DNA of 64,000 nucleotides, taken from positions 5,567,886-5,631,885 of the forward strand of contig NZ_CP062983.1 of assembly GCF_015500095.1 (NCBI RefSeq), read 5' to 3'. The notes under the pieces are model-generated. The model made no database searches. It was not told the DNA's origin and saw nothing but the letters and a program-made list of their open reading frames with translations. Made by a program: the position numbers and the translations under genes. The stretch comes from Phototrophicus methaneseepsis. Its GTDB lineage: Bacteria > Chloroflexota > Anaerolineae > Aggregatilineales > Phototrophicaceae. Below are positions 17,694 to 27,093 of the stretch, in pieces. Positions within the stretch are counted from its first letter, which is position 1; the number at the start of each line of letters is the position of its first letter.

Positions 17694-17812
17694 AAGATAC
17701 GCTCCAAAGCTGATGAATATCGTCAATACAATATGACTTGATTGTACCCAACTTCAAGGTGAGAAGGCATGAGGCTGGATTAATAATGTATAACCCCATA
17801 ACGCCTGACCGA

Positions 17813-18217
17813 TTACGAGGATTCCGTCATGGTTATTGAGGCGTGCTGATGCTTCTCAATCAGTTGATTTGCAGATGTCAGGCTGGGCGCGATAACGGTT
17901 CGATCACTGACAACTGGATAAGCTCGCTGGACCACACGACCTAATCGCAACAACATCTCGCTGGCCCCAACCACGACAATTAAAGACGTGCGGGGGTGCG
18001 TCTGGAAGACGGCCTGTTTGAGCAGCGGCACGATGAGCAACGGCAATGACTGACTATCAATGAAGTTCAGCAAGACCACCACATCACCATCGACTGAATC
18101 AATCAGATCATAGCTATCGACAAGCATCTGACGATATTCATCCGTCGTCCACCGAGCGACAAATTGAACGTAAATTATGGTTTGGTTGTGATCGTACCAA
18201 CCTATGCGTATCGGCAT
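17813..18217 (-). CDS. SpoIIAA/STAS-like small protein
   Basis: This 134-residue protein aligns with its downstream neighbour: MPIRIGW start, I-Y-V-Q-F-V-A-R strand, T-T-D-E-Y helix start, V-V-V-L-L-N-F-I-D strand, T-S-L-I-V-V-V-G strand and a final helix. The start at 18217 (not 18256) is chosen by similarity with the family and by an AGGT element shortly upstream. The pair is separated by about 120 bases on the same strand and may be one transcript. Function unknown. Confidence 0.75.
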   Translation of the reverse strand: MPIRIGWYDHNQTIIYVQFVARWTTDEYRQMLVDSYDLIDSVDGDVVVLLNFIDSQSLPLLIVPLLKQAVFQTHPRTSLIVVVGASEMLLRLGRVVQRAYPVVSDRTVIAPSLTSANQLIEKHQHASITMTESS

Positions 18218-18342
18218 AACCTGACCTGCGTTACTTCTCATTACCAAATTTGACACGATACTTCGTAATCATTCGTAATGATAGCACGGTTTACCTTGCA
18301 GAAATCTAAATTTTCTACCAATCCGTTTTTAGGCACAAAAAT

Positions 18343-18897
18343 TTAGAAGCTACCCGGCTTAATGAGCAAGGGCTCTGCTGCCAGCAGGCCGGCGATGCTG
18401 AGGATGTCTTGCATAGCACCACGACGTGCCATGGAGAGTGCCTCCTCAGCGGCAAATGTGTGCACCTGGATCGCTTCTGTGCCTTCATGGTGGGTTGGCC
18501 CAAGCTGCACCTCACGCGCCACAAAATAATGAATGATATGGTCGCCAATGCCGTTCATACTGGGGGCCTGGAAGAGAAATTGCCAACTTTCACTGGTGCC
18601 GCCGACCTCCTGCAACAATTCCGCCTGCGCGGCCTGTAACGGCGTCTGCCCCTGTTCGATCCCACCAGCGGGCAGTTCCCAGCACCACTTGCCTAATGGA
18701 TGCCGATAGTTATAGATCAGGACGATCTCGCCCTGATGCGTCACGGGCACAATGAATACCGATGGACGCACTTCCAGCACGTTATAATCGCTCTCGCTGC
18801 CATCCGGCCAACGCACCTTATCCTGGCGCACGCTATACCAGCGCGATTGCCACATATACTCGCTGCTGAGTGGCACAATAGGCGGCGTATCGGGCAT
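18343..18897 (-). CDS. Nudix hydrolase, ADP-ribose pyrophosphatase-like
   Basis: The 184-residue protein has a Nudix box near residues 75-97 (G-G-I-E-Q-G-Q-T, then A-E-L-L-Q-E-V-G). In the canonical G-x5-E-x7-R-E-U-x-E-E-x-G-U motif the Arg before the first Glu is Ala here, and one of the paired Glu is Gln. The context before it (Y-N-Y-R-H-P-L-G-K-W-C-W-E-L-P-A-G) is that of the NudF-like ADP-ribose pyrophosphatase group, which hydrolyses nucleoside diphosphate derivatives with Mg2+. The ATG at 18897 has GGAG 8 bases upstream. Substrate is inferred only. Confidence 0.82.
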   Translation of the reverse strand: MPDTPPIVPLSSEYMWQSRWYSVRQDKVRWPDGSESDYNVLEVRPSVFIVPVTHQGEIVLIYNYRHPLGKWCWELPAGGIEQGQTPLQAAQAELLQEVGGTSESWQFLFQAPSMNGIGDHIIHYFVAREVQLGPTHHEGTEAIQVHTFAAEEALSMARRGAMQDILSIAGLLAAEPLLIKPGSF

Positions 18898-19119
18898 GGT
18901 TGTTCTCCAGAAAGTGGAAACTTTAAGCAACTATCACTTTATATTGTAGATCGCTTCATAAGTTCACACGACTATTTGAACAAAATGACCACTGCCATGA
19001 GCACATGGACGCCTTTCGCCAGCTTAGCGCGAGGAAGCGGCATCTGTTGGCATTTCGTCGTTGATATTTCGTAAAAATGGAGAGGCTGTTTTTATGTGGT
19101 TTGCTCACGATGGCATATA

Positions 19120-19146
19120 AGGGTGAGTGACGTTCGCACCCACCCT
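19120..19146 (-). terminator. Possible terminator hairpin of the membrane protein
   Basis: GGGTG-A-GTG (19121-19129) can pair with CAC-C-CACCC (about 19137-19145) with one mismatch. The T-run on the minus strand is poor, so the call is tentative. Confidence 0.4.
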
Positions 19147-19157
19147 CGTCTATACAA

Positions 19158-19658
19158 TTAGGTAAGCAACGTAACCAAACTAGCGATAATCGTCGCGAAT
19201 ACCAGGCCGATCACGCAACCCTTGAGGAAGCCGTAGAAGTGGAAGCGGTAATTCTGCCAACCGGCAGCCCCTTCTGCCCCCACAATAGGCGGGTTTTGAG
19301 GGTCTGTAAAAATGATCATACCCCAATCCAACACCAACAGGTCCCATAGATTGATGCCAATGAACAACGCATAGGCGTAAAGCCATGCAGTCAAGAAGCT
19401 AAAGTCTGCGCCTAATGTTGATTTCAGGTCCCACATCAACAAGGTAGGTAGCCCAAAGAACGCAAGAATAAACGGCACGCCAAAGATCAATGACAGGCGT
19501 TTTTCTTCATCTGTCTTTGGGGGTACCATCGCCTGAATATCCGCCGGGAAGTCGTGCAGCCAGATTCTAGGACGCCACAAAAACGAACCTAGTACCAAGG
19601 CGGTGAAGACCACCGTTACAATAACCAGATCAGTCAGAAATGCCCCTATAGGCAACAT
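19158..19658 (-). CDS. Hypothetical four-helix membrane protein
   Basis: The 166-residue protein has about four transmembrane segments (near 8-28, 57-77, 88-110 and 142-164). The loops are charged, including a W-L-H-D-F-P segment after the first helix and a D-P-Q-N-P-P-I-V-G-A-E-G loop before the last. A strong GGAGG element precedes the ATG. I do not recognise the family. No operon partner is apparent, since its neighbours on both sides are separated by over 200 bases. Confidence 0.7.
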   Translation of the reverse strand: MLPIGAFLTDLVIVTVVFTALVLGSFLWRPRIWLHDFPADIQAMVPPKTDEEKRLSLIFGVPFILAFFGLPTLLMWDLKSTLGADFSFLTAWLYAYALFIGINLWDLLVLDWGMIIFTDPQNPPIVGAEGAAGWQNYRFHFYGFLKGCVIGLVFATIIASLVTLLT

Positions 19659-19824
19659 CGCCCACCTCCAAATTTTGAAAGCAAAACTATATTTTTAGAT
19701 TAACCTAATTAATGTCTCCTGTCAATCATGTTTTCATGACTGCAAGCTATCTAAACGCAACAGATCGGTATAGCCATCGGCTGTAATGGCACGCAAACCA
19801 TAGGCCATCTGGCATTTGCTGCGG

Positions 19825-19862
19825 TACAATGAAGGGATTCATAAAGTTACTGCTCTTAGGAG
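19825..19862 (+). promoter_or_regulatory. Putative ilvD -10 element and ribosome binding site
   Basis: TACAAT at 19825-19830 is a good -10 hexamer, and AGGAG at about 19859-19863 lies 8 bases before the ATG at 19871. The frame is open from an ATG at 19829, but this overlaps the -10 and would lack a ribosome binding site, so 19871 is the start. Confidence 0.4.
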
Positions 19863-19870
19863 AATGTTCT

Positions 19871-21583
19871 ATGTCCACCGCCGCCCCCGATCAGGCTGCA
19901 TCCAACACTGCGTTAAATGCACGCAGCCGCACATTGGTCGCTGGTACAGACCGTGCCGCGGCCCGCGCTATGCTCAAAGCCATCGGCCTGACCGATGAAG
20001 ACCTTGAAAAGCCCCTTATTGCCGTCGCCAACACCTGGACAGAAGTCGGGCCGTGTAACTTCCACCTGCGCCGTCTCTCCGCTAAGGTGAAGGAAGGCAT
20101 CAAACGGGCAGGCGGCACACCGCTGGAATTCAACACTGTCTCGATCAGCGATGGTATTACGATGGGTACGGAAGGCATGAAAGCCTCGCTCATCAGCCGC
20201 GAACTGATTGCCGATAGCATCGAGCTGGTCACACGCGCCAATTACTTCGACGGTGTGATTGCCATTAGCTCCTGCGACAAGACCATTCCGGGCACCATCA
20301 TGGCGCTCATCCGCCTGAACATTCCCTCTCTGATGCTCTACGGTGGCACCATTGCCCCAGGCAGCTACCAGGAAAAGCCCATTGATCTGGTCAGCGTGTA
20401 CGAAGCGATTGGTAAATATCAGGTTGGCGACATCGGCTTTGATGAGCTCAAAGCCATTGAAGACCGCGCTTGCCCTGGGCCGGGTGCCTGTGGTGGGCAA
20501 TACACCGCCAATACCATGGCGATGATCGGCGAGATTATCGGCATTTCCCCCATGGGCATGAATGACGTCCCGGCAGAGGACCCCGAGAAACTCGATGTAG
20601 CCCTGCAAGCTGGCGAAATGCTGCTCAAACTGATTGAAGCTGATATGACGCCGGATAAGCTCATCACCCGCAAATCGCTTGAAAATGCCATTGCCAGCGC
20701 GGCGGCAACGGGTGGCAGCACCAACAGCGTCTTGCATACACTGGCTTTCGCCCGCGAAGCAGGCATCGACTTCACGCTGGAAGATATTCGCAAGATCAGC
20801 TTGAAGACGCCGATCATCGCCGATATGCGCCCCACCGGGCAGTTCGTCGCTAAAGACCTGTACGAAGCGGGCGGCGTGCGCCTGCTGACACAGCGCATGC
20901 TCGAAGGCGGCTATCTATACGGCGACACCCTGACTGTTAACGGCACCACCCTGGCAGAAGAAGCCGCCAGCGCGACAGAAACCCCCGGCCAGGTGGTGAT
21001 TCACTCATTGGATAACCCCATCAAGCCAACGGGTGGCCTAGTCGTGCTGCATGGCAACCTGGCCCCCAATGGCGCTGTCGTCAAGCTGAAAGGCAACGAG
21101 CCACAACATCACAAAGGCCCGGCGCGCATCTTCGACACAGAAGAAGATGCCTTCCATGCTGTCCAAAATCGCGAGATCCAAAAGGGGGATGTGGTCGTCA
21201 TCCGCTATGAAGGCCCCGTTGGCGGCCCCGGTATGCGCGAAATGCTGCTGGTGACGGCAGCGCTGGTCGGCCAAGGCCTAGGCCAGGATGTCATGCTCAT
21301 TACCGATGGGCGCTTTAGCGGGGGCACGCGCGGCCTGATGATCGGGCACATCGCACCAGAAGCGATGATTGGCGGCCCAATTGGCCTGCTGCAAGAAGGC
21401 GACATCATCGAAGTGGATGCAGAAGCGGGCACGATCAACGTGCTGCTGGATGACGAAGAACTGGTAAACCGTCGCAAATCCTGGCAACCGCCGAAACCAC
21501 ACTTCAAATCCGGCGTGATGGCTAAATATGCCAAATTGGCCGCACAGGCAGACGATGGCGCCGTTTCTAACCTGTTCACCTAA
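19871..21583 (+). CDS. ilvD: Dihydroxy-acid dehydratase
   Basis: The 570-residue protein (family about 560) dehydrates 2,3-dihydroxy-isovalerate and the isoleucine-branch analogue to the 2-oxo acids in branched-chain amino-acid synthesis. Family motifs are clear: C-D-K-T-I-P-G (iron-sulfur Cys and carbamylated-Lys region), [13 protein letters not shown] (second Cys), a G-G-S-T-N segment, and G-R-F-S-G-G-T-R-G near residue 475. It uses an iron-sulfur cluster and Mg2+ in the cytoplasm. No other ilv or leu gene is nearby, so it is an isolated pathway gene. I saw no leader peptide or attenuator before it. Confidence 0.96.
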   Translation: MSTAAPDQAASNTALNARSRTLVAGTDRAAARAMLKAIGLTDEDLEKPLIAVANTWTEVGPCNFHLRRLSAKVKEGIKRAGGTPLEFNTVSISDGITMGTEGMKASLISRELIADSIELVTRANYFDGVIAISSCDKTIPGTIMALIRLNIPSLMLYGGTIAPGSYQEKPIDLVSVYEAIGKYQVGDIGFDELKAIEDRACPGPGACGGQYTANTMAMIGEIIGISPMGMNDVPAEDPEKLDVALQAGEMLLKLIEADMTPDKLITRKSLENAIASAAATGGSTNSVLHTLAFAREAGIDFTLEDIRKISLKTPIIADMRPTGQFVAKDLYEAGGVRLLTQRMLEGGYLYGDTLTVNGTTLAEEAASATETPGQVVIHSLDNPIKPTGGLVVLHGNLAPNGAVVKLKGNEPQHHKGPARIFDTEEDAFHAVQNREIQKGDVVVIRYEGPVGGPGMREMLLVTAALVGQGLGQDVMLITDGRFSGGTRGLMIGHIAPEAMIGGPIGLLQEGDIIEVDAEAGTINVLLDDEELVNRRKSWQPPKPHFKSGVMAKYAKLAAQADDGAVSNLFT

Positions 21584-21766
21584 GAAACCGCCCTCACAGG
21601 TCTCGCTTGTTCACGGATTAATCATGGGGTGCAGCATGGCTGTGCCCTATTTTATTAGCACGGAATCTAAAGTCAGGCACCATGCTGGCGCATCCTGCGT
21701 GTATAGTGTTCACAGATCGATGTTTTGAGCCTTTGCATAAGCCACTCTAACTGAGAGACACAGCAC

Positions 21767-23026
21767 ATGACCGATGCACAACCCATCACCCGCCGTAAGC
21801 CATCCCAAAACAGACAAATCGTCTTCCTCGGACTTTTTGTGGTTGCGATCCTGGTCGGCAATGTCGTTCTCACGCATCAATTCTTTACGTCTCAATTCCC
21901 TGGCATGGCCGATTTTATGTCGCGTTGGGAAGGCACGCGGTCCTTCTTCGTGGATGGCACCAGCCCCTACAGCGAAGAAGCCAGCCTGAACATCCAGCAG
22001 CGCATTTATGGTCGGCCTATCATCGAAGATGAGGACCCTGGCTACTTCGTCTATCCGTTTTATACTGTTTTCCTGGTTGGGCCGACGGTATTTGTGGATT
22101 ATGCGTGGGCGTCTGCCATCTGGATGGTGACGCTGGAGTTTTGCCTGCTTGCTTCGCTATTCTTGCTGCTGAATTTGTATCGCTGGCAGCCGGGGGTCCT
22201 GCTGCTGCCCATCTTACTGCTATGGGCACTGTTCGACTATTTTGCGGCGCGCGGCTTATTCCTGGGACAGCCCAGCCATGTGGTTTACTTCCTGGAAATA
22301 CTCACGATCTGGGCTATCTTCCGTAAGTGGGATGCCGTCGCCGGGGTGGCCTTAGCCTTTTCGACAATCAAGCCGCAGATGGGCTATCTTATCGTCCCCA
22401 TTTTGCTGATATGGGCCCTGGTTAGTCAGCGATACCGCTTCATCGCGGGGTTCGGCGTCGCATTTGTCATCTTGATGGGGGCGTCGTTCTTGCTGCAACC
22501 GGATTGGTTCGGTGATTGGCTGGCACAAATGCAGCTTTACCCGCAATATACCGCAGCAGCATACCCTGATCTGGGGTCACCTGTGTGGAACCTCATGCAG
22601 CATTATCTGGGATTAGGCCCGGTAGCAGAATGGATCGTCAATATCCTCGTGCTGGTTCCGGCTGCCTGGGGATGGTACCAGGTGCTTGTACACAAACGCG
22701 ACGAACTGTTCTTATGGTCGGTGACGCTAACACTGGTTGTGACGCATCTCATCGCTCTACGGACAGCCTCGCCGCATTTTGTCGTCTTTAACCTGGCGCT
22801 GGTCTTTTACTTCAAACAAATTTCAAGGCGTTACGGCAATGGGCTGGTGTTCATCAGCGTCATCGGGTTGATTATCTTCAACTGGGCCCTGTTCATCATG
22901 ACCGTGCAGGGGCGCAATACCATTGAGCACCCGATTACCTTCATGATCCTGAGCTTTGGCATTTATGCCCTGCTGCTGGTTACGAGGCGGCAATGGGTGA
23001 CATATGGGCCAAGGTTAGCACGCTAG
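21767..23026 (+). CDS. GT87-like polytopic membrane glycosyltransferase (DUF2029)
   Basis: The 419-residue protein has about ten transmembrane segments. After the first segment comes a loop with an Asp (A-D-F) and a D-G-T-S-P-Y-S motif, as in GT-C family glycosyltransferases of the GT87/DUF2029 type, where a D-x-x-x-Y...G-x-x-P-Y loop lies outside the membrane. These use polyprenyl-phosphate sugars, usually mannose, as donors. Other typical features are the F-S-T-I-K-P-Q segment near residue 200 and a S-P-H-F segment near 340. The donor and acceptor cannot be told from the sequence. Confidence 0.75.
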   Translation: MTDAQPITRRKPSQNRQIVFLGLFVVAILVGNVVLTHQFFTSQFPGMADFMSRWEGTRSFFVDGTSPYSEEASLNIQQRIYGRPIIEDEDPGYFVYPFYTVFLVGPTVFVDYAWASAIWMVTLEFCLLASLFLLLNLYRWQPGVLLLPILLLWALFDYFAARGLFLGQPSHVVYFLEILTIWAIFRKWDAVAGVALAFSTIKPQMGYLIVPILLIWALVSQRYRFIAGFGVAFVILMGASFLLQPDWFGDWLAQMQLYPQYTAAAYPDLGSPVWNLMQHYLGLGPVAEWIVNILVLVPAAWGWYQVLVHKRDELFLWSVTLTLVVTHLIALRTASPHFVVFNLALVFYFKQISRRYGNGLVFISVIGLIIFNWALFIMTVQGRNTIEHPITFMILSFGIYALLLVTRRQWVTYGPRLAR

Positions 23027-23099
23027 CACATCAAAAAGGCTCCAAAAAGCATTCAAAAAAACACGTTTATTCATACCGCAATAAAAGAAAGTACCGGAC

Positions 23100-23567
23100 A
23101 TGAACTCATCAATGACCTTCGGTCTGATTGTCGCCATTGGCGCGGGCATTGCCATCGGCTTACAAGGGCTGTTTACCAATATCACCGGGCAGATGATCGG
23201 CCCGCTGCGCGGCGGATTGGCGATTCACATTGGCGGGGCGCTGATTGGCGCGGCGATGGTGCTGGTCGTCACCGCCCTGCGGCCCGCAGAACAGGCCATC
23301 GAGATTACGCCTCGTCTGATTACCTTTTCGTTATTGGCCGGGGCAGCCGGGATGCTCATTTTGATGGGTGTTGCGACGGCTTTCCCACTCATTGGGCAGG
23401 TTGCAGGGCAGGGAACGCTTATCTTCGCGCAGATGGCAGTTGCCGTGGTGATTGATATGTTGGGGCTGGCAGGTGGGGAGCCTATCCCGCTGGATGGACG
23501 GCGTATCCTGGGACTGATTGTGGTCGCCATTGGTACCTATCTGCTGCTGCCACAGCAATCGAATTAG
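23100..23567 (+). CDS. DMT-superfamily YdcZ-like (DUF606) membrane protein
   Basis: The 155-residue protein has five hydrophobic segments and the usual length of DUF606/YdcZ proteins, which are half-size members of the drug/metabolite transporter superfamily and probably dimerise. Typical features are a Q-G-L-F-T-N segment near residue 22, a G-G-A-L-I-G helix and G-Q-V-A-G-Q near residue 100. The substrate is unknown. No paired second half is adjacent, so it would act as a homodimer if functional. Confidence 0.8.
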   Translation: MNSSMTFGLIVAIGAGIAIGLQGLFTNITGQMIGPLRGGLAIHIGGALIGAAMVLVVTALRPAEQAIEITPRLITFSLLAGAAGMLILMGVATAFPLIGQVAGQGTLIFAQMAVAVVIDMLGLAGGEPIPLDGRRILGLIVVAIGTYLLLPQQSN

Positions 23568-23827
23568 ATGCGGGGCAGCCGCCTATCGGGGAAGAGCCGC
23601 AGGGGCCGGCACCAGGACAATCGCCACAAAGTCGGTAAGTGAATGGCTAAAGCTAGTGAAGTAACTGCGGGGTTCCTGTCGCTTGCCCTACGCTATGCAA
23701 CGATCTGAGGGCTGCATACCTCTGTCATTCCAGAGCCAATTGATGACGAGCGTATGCGAACGTGCAGCCGCCTCTTGTGATGGACGGTCTGGTGCGCTAA
23801 CATGCCTCGCGCACGCAGGAGGAAATT

Positions 23828-24796
23828 ATGCCCCATGCATTGATTACGGGTGGCGCAGGTTTTATTGGGAGCCACCTCAGCGAATACCTGCTCAAGCAGG
23901 GTTACACCGTGACCATTATTGATGATCTGAGCACCGGGCGCTTTGAGAACATCGCGCACCTTGCCCAGCATCCGAGCTTTCACTATGCCATTGAGGATAT
24001 TCGTAATATCCACGTGGTTGACCGCCTCGTCAGCGAGTGTGATGTCATCTTCCATCTGGCGGCGGCTGTCGGTGTGAAGAAGATCATCGAAGAGCCGATC
24101 AATACCATTGAAGTCAACATCGGCGGCACAGAGACGATGTTGCGCGCCGCACGCCGCTATCGCAAGCGTATCATGGTCGCTTCGACTTCTGAGGTTTATG
24201 GCAAAGGCGTTAAGTTCCCCTTTGAGGAAGACGACGACAGCTTGCTCGGCCCGACGACGAAAAGCCGCTGGAGCTACGCGACCTCTAAAGCCATTGATGA
24301 GTTTCTGTCGCTGGCCTATCACCAGGAAGTCGACCTGCCGGTCGTCATCTTCCGGTTATTTAACACGGTCGGGCCGCGCCAACAAGGCCAGTACGGGATG
24401 GTACTACCACGCTTCGTGCGCTGGGCGTTGGCAAATGAGCCGATTCAGGTGTATGGTGATGGACAGCAGTCACGTTGCTTTGGCAATGTGACGGATGTGG
24501 TCGATGGCATCTACCGCCTATCGCTCTCCGAGGGGGCTATTGGGCAGGTCTTTAACATCGGCAGCAACGAAGAAGTGACCATTCTGGAATTAGCGGAGCG
24601 CGTCCGGGACCGGGCCAACAGCCAAGCGGAGATCAAGATGGTACCTTATGAAGAAGCCTACGCCCCTGGCTTTGAGGACTTCCGCCGACGCGTCCCCAGT
24701 GTGGAAAAAATCGGACGGCTGGTTGGTTGGGAGCCAATGACGCCGCTTGATGATACAATAGACCAAATTATCGCGTACTACCGGGAGAAATCATAA
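23828..24796 (+). CDS. NAD-dependent sugar-nucleotide epimerase/dehydratase (extended SDR)
   Basis: The 322-residue protein begins with the Rossmann G-G-A-G-F-I-G-S-H motif (about residues 7-15), and D-D-L-S-T-G-R near 35 as in UDP-glucose epimerase and UDP-glucuronate decarboxylase relatives. The catalytic pair is Y-A-T-S-K near residue 157, with S-T-S-E-V-Y-G before it. G-P-R-Q-Q-G and a Q-x-R-C-F-G-N-V-x-D segment define the sugar-nucleotide side. Likely substrates are UDP-sugars for surface polysaccharides, but the exact one is not shown. AGGAGGAAATT before the ATG is a strong ribosome binding site. It touches the next gene. Confidence 0.88.
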   Translation: MPHALITGGAGFIGSHLSEYLLKQGYTVTIIDDLSTGRFENIAHLAQHPSFHYAIEDIRNIHVVDRLVSECDVIFHLAAAVGVKKIIEEPINTIEVNIGGTETMLRAARRYRKRIMVASTSEVYGKGVKFPFEEDDDSLLGPTTKSRWSYATSKAIDEFLSLAYHQEVDLPVVIFRLFNTVGPRQQGQYGMVLPRFVRWALANEPIQVYGDGQQSRCFGNVTDVVDGIYRLSLSEGAIGQVFNIGSNEEVTILELAERVRDRANSQAEIKMVPYEEAYAPGFEDFRRRVPSVEKIGRLVGWEPMTPLDDTIDQIIAYYREKS

Positions 24797-25243
24797 ATGG
24801 CCGAAATTTCACGCAAGGAATTGATTCTGGCGTTGATCGGTGCGGGCACCAAGCCTCGCTTAGCCGGTATCGATCTCTCGGCGGTTGATTTGCACCGCCT
24901 GGACTTTGAAGGCGCGAATATGCGCGGCACACGGTTGGCAGCTTCTAACTTACAAGAGGCCATCCTGCGCAGCGTGAACCTGACCGGAGCCGATTTGCAA
25001 GTGACACAGCTCCCCTTCGCGGATCTCAATGGGGCCAACCTCACAATGGCGAATATGAGCGGGGCCAATTTGCAGGGTACACGCCTGACCACTGCCAATA
25101 TGACCAACGTCGTGCTGAACGGCGCCAACCTCACCAACGCCAATCTGACGGGGGCCAACGTCAGCGGCGTGAAGTTTGATGAAAATACCACTTGGCCCGA
25201 TGGCAAAAAAGGCAGCCAATCCAGCCCGGCAGCCTACGTCTAA
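24797..25243 (+). CDS. Pentapeptide-repeat protein
   Basis: The 148-residue protein has about 16 pentapeptide units of the A-(N/D)-L-x-x type from residue 22 to 135, which fold into a right-handed beta-helix. Its ATG begins on the base after the TAA of the epimerase gene, so translation is probably coupled. Pentapeptide proteins vary widely (gyrase-protecting proteins, scaffolds), and no specific function can be assigned. It lacks extra domains, unlike the TIR protein at 32669. Confidence 0.85.
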   Translation: MAEISRKELILALIGAGTKPRLAGIDLSAVDLHRLDFEGANMRGTRLAASNLQEAILRSVNLTGADLQVTQLPFADLNGANLTMANMSGANLQGTRLTTANMTNVVLNGANLTNANLTGANVSGVKFDENTTWPDGKKGSQSSPAAYV

Positions 25244-25255
25244 TACGCACACAAG

Positions 25256-25287
25256 AAGCCCTTATCCGCCTGGACGAGGGCTTTTTT
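25256..25287 (+). terminator. Intrinsic terminator after the epimerase/pentapeptide pair
   Basis: AAGCCCT (25256-25262) pairs with AGGGCTT (25277-25283), followed by six T. Confidence 0.75.
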
Positions 25288-25364
25288 CATGCTGAGTTGC
25301 CGACTTAGCACGACTGATATATCCGCGATAACGGCACCTCAGCGCCTGGGAGAACTTTTCGCTC

Positions 25365-25736
25365 ATGGAACTGAGTCGTTTTATCACAGCCGCAGGCGAA
25401 CTTGTCGACTTTGCTGGCGTGATCGTCATCATCGTGGGCATCATCATTGCGACGTTTCGTTTTGTTCGTGCTTACTTTGGCGATGCGACGACCCGCAAAA
25501 CAGCCTATCGAGATTATCGGCGGGGCTTAGGGCAGGGGCTGCTGCTTGGGCTTGAACTGCTCGTCGCAGCCGATATTATCCGCACCGTTGCCGTTACGCC
25601 TACCCTGGAAAGCGTTGCCGTGCTGGCTGTGATCGTGCTCATCCGAACCTTCCTGAGCTGGTCGCTAGAGGTCGAAGTCGAAGGTCGGTTCCCGTGGCAG
25701 CGAAAAAACACAGACGACTCAGAAGCGACGATATAG
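25365..25736 (+). CDS. DUF1622 membrane protein
   Basis: The 123-residue protein has three hydrophobic segments (near 15-35, 58-75 and 82-98). The G-L-E-L-L-V-A-A-D-I-I-R-T-V segment matches the L-(E)-F-x-(V/A)-A-D-I-(I/L)-x-T pattern of DUF1622. The family's function is unknown; members are small inner-membrane proteins. It is a single gene between terminators. Confidence 0.85.
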   Translation: MELSRFITAAGELVDFAGVIVIIVGIIIATFRFVRAYFGDATTRKTAYRDYRRGLGQGLLLGLELLVAADIIRTVAVTPTLESVAVLAVIVLIRTFLSWSLEVEVEGRFPWQRKNTDDSEATI

Positions 25737-25751
25737 CCCCATCTAAAAAGT

Positions 25752-25767
25752 CCGACTCTTGAGTCGG
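25752..25767. terminator. Perfect 7-bp hairpin after the DUF1622 gene
   Basis: CCGACTC pairs with GAGTCGG around two bases. The following sequence is only weakly T-rich (TCCTTCTGG), so termination is uncertain. Confidence 0.4.
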
Positions 25768-25813
25768 TCCTTCTGGTTTAACTGTTCAGCACAGGTAACG
25801 CTAAATGGCCTTC

Positions 25814-26656
25814 TTAAACGGTCTTATCGCGCTTGCCCAATTTGGCCGTCATCGATTCACGCGGCGCGCCATCCGGCAGCAAACCCAACGTGAGTGATTC
25901 CACATACAGGCACATTTCCCAGGGGATAGCGACATCTTCCACAGATAGGGTGCGATCTGTCATGATGATGCTGGCCCCACGGACAATTGCCAAGGGTGTG
26001 GCTTCGTCGCGCTCGCCCATGACCGTCTGAGCGCACACGCTTAAAGAATCTGCCATGCCGCGCTGCGTCACGGTCATCGGGTTACCGAACAAATCGGCCT
26101 TGCCGCGCTCATCCTGCACAGGCTCAAAGCCAGCACATGCCAACGCCACGCCCGTCGTCCCATAGCGCCCTGGCACCAACCAGCTATCCGTGAGGATGAT
26201 GCCTAGCTGCACGCCCAACCGCTCATAGAGCGCTGCGCGCAAGTCATTGGCACTAGCGTAAGGGTCCTTCGGCAGTAGAACAGCCAGCCCATTCGGAATA
26301 TTGCTGCGATCAATACCTGCGTTCGGGGCGATAATGCCGCTGCGCCACGTCAACAAATAGCCCATCGGGATGCCGCCAAAGATATGATCGGCTTCGTCAA
26401 CGACGAGCTGTGCCATCGTCGCATCCATATTGTAACGCTCAGCCAGGGCCTCAGCCTTGGGGCCGGGTTTGATATCGCTCAGGGTAATAATGCGATCTTC
26501 TGAAATAGCGACATATTTACTACTGACTGCGAGCACATCACCATCTTGCAGGCTCTGGCCTGTAGCTTCGATGGCTTCCAGGATTGTATCAACGAGGGGG
26601 AAAGGGGCATTCTGCACCGGTGCTTGCACCGGGATCACCTGTAACATTTCGGGCAT
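25814..26656 (-). CDS. cofE: Coenzyme F420-0:L-glutamate ligase
   Basis: The 280-residue protein has the CofE pattern: D-V-L-A-V-S-S-K near residue 40, G-I-D-R-S-N-I near 113, T-D-S-W-L-V-P-G-R-Y-G-T-T near 155, and E-P-V-Q-D-E-R-G-K-A-D-L-F-G near 180. CofE adds gamma-linked glutamates to F420-0 using GTP and a divalent metal. No other F420 gene (cofC, cofD, fbiC) is nearby. The start may be at 26656 or 26647; neither has a good ribosome binding site. Confidence 0.88.
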   Translation of the reverse strand: MPEMLQVIPVQAPVQNAPFPLVDTILEAIEATGQSLQDGDVLAVSSKYVAISEDRIITLSDIKPGPKAEALAERYNMDATMAQLVVDEADHIFGGIPMGYLLTWRSGIIAPNAGIDRSNIPNGLAVLLPKDPYASANDLRAALYERLGVQLGIILTDSWLVPGRYGTTGVALACAGFEPVQDERGKADLFGNPMTVTQRGMADSLSVCAQTVMGERDEATPLAIVRGASIIMTDRTLSVEDVAIPWEMCLYVESLTLGLLPDGAPRESMTAKLGKRDKTV

Positions 26657-27093
26657 TCTGGCAATGACTTTCTGGCTGTGTATAGAAACAGACCATCATC
26701 CTACCATAAGGGCGAGTCGCTCGGTAGCGCCACACGCGCTTGAACCAGATTCGTCACTCAGGAACCGCAGTTTGCTACGTAAGGCCATTGAGAGGACATC
26801 TACACCCGCCGAAGCCTATGCCCAGACGATGAAGCTCAGGACGATTTTACGCGATAAAGCCCGTATGAGCCGGACCCTCCCTTACTAAAATTCGCCCTAA
26901 ATTGCGGTTATTCTGGCTCCGTTTTATTACGTAGAAAATTAAGCCAGAATAAATGTTTATGCTCAACACAAAATTTTCATATTATTTGCTTTTAAGTGTT
27001 TATAACCATTTATTTCATTCCCCAATCTTCCCCTCATTTTCGGGCGGATTTTTATCCTATACTGCTACCATTCATAGTGTCAGGATGAAGATA
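26657..27093. other. Divergent intergenic region with an 11-bp inverted repeat
   Basis: No gene is visible. TTATTCTGGCT (26908-26918) and AGCCAGAATAA (26942-26952) form a perfect inverted repeat with a 23-base spacer, upstream of the small protein at 27094. Confidence 0.5.

Noticed and set aside
19829..19870. Leu-rich N-terminal extension of ilvD as a leader peptide
   Set aside because: It is in frame with ilvD, its ATG overlaps the -10 candidate, it has no terminator/antiterminator, and the AGGAG element points to 19871.
19913..20737. 274-codon ORF antisense to ilvD
   Set aside because: Shadow caused by codon bias in ilvD.
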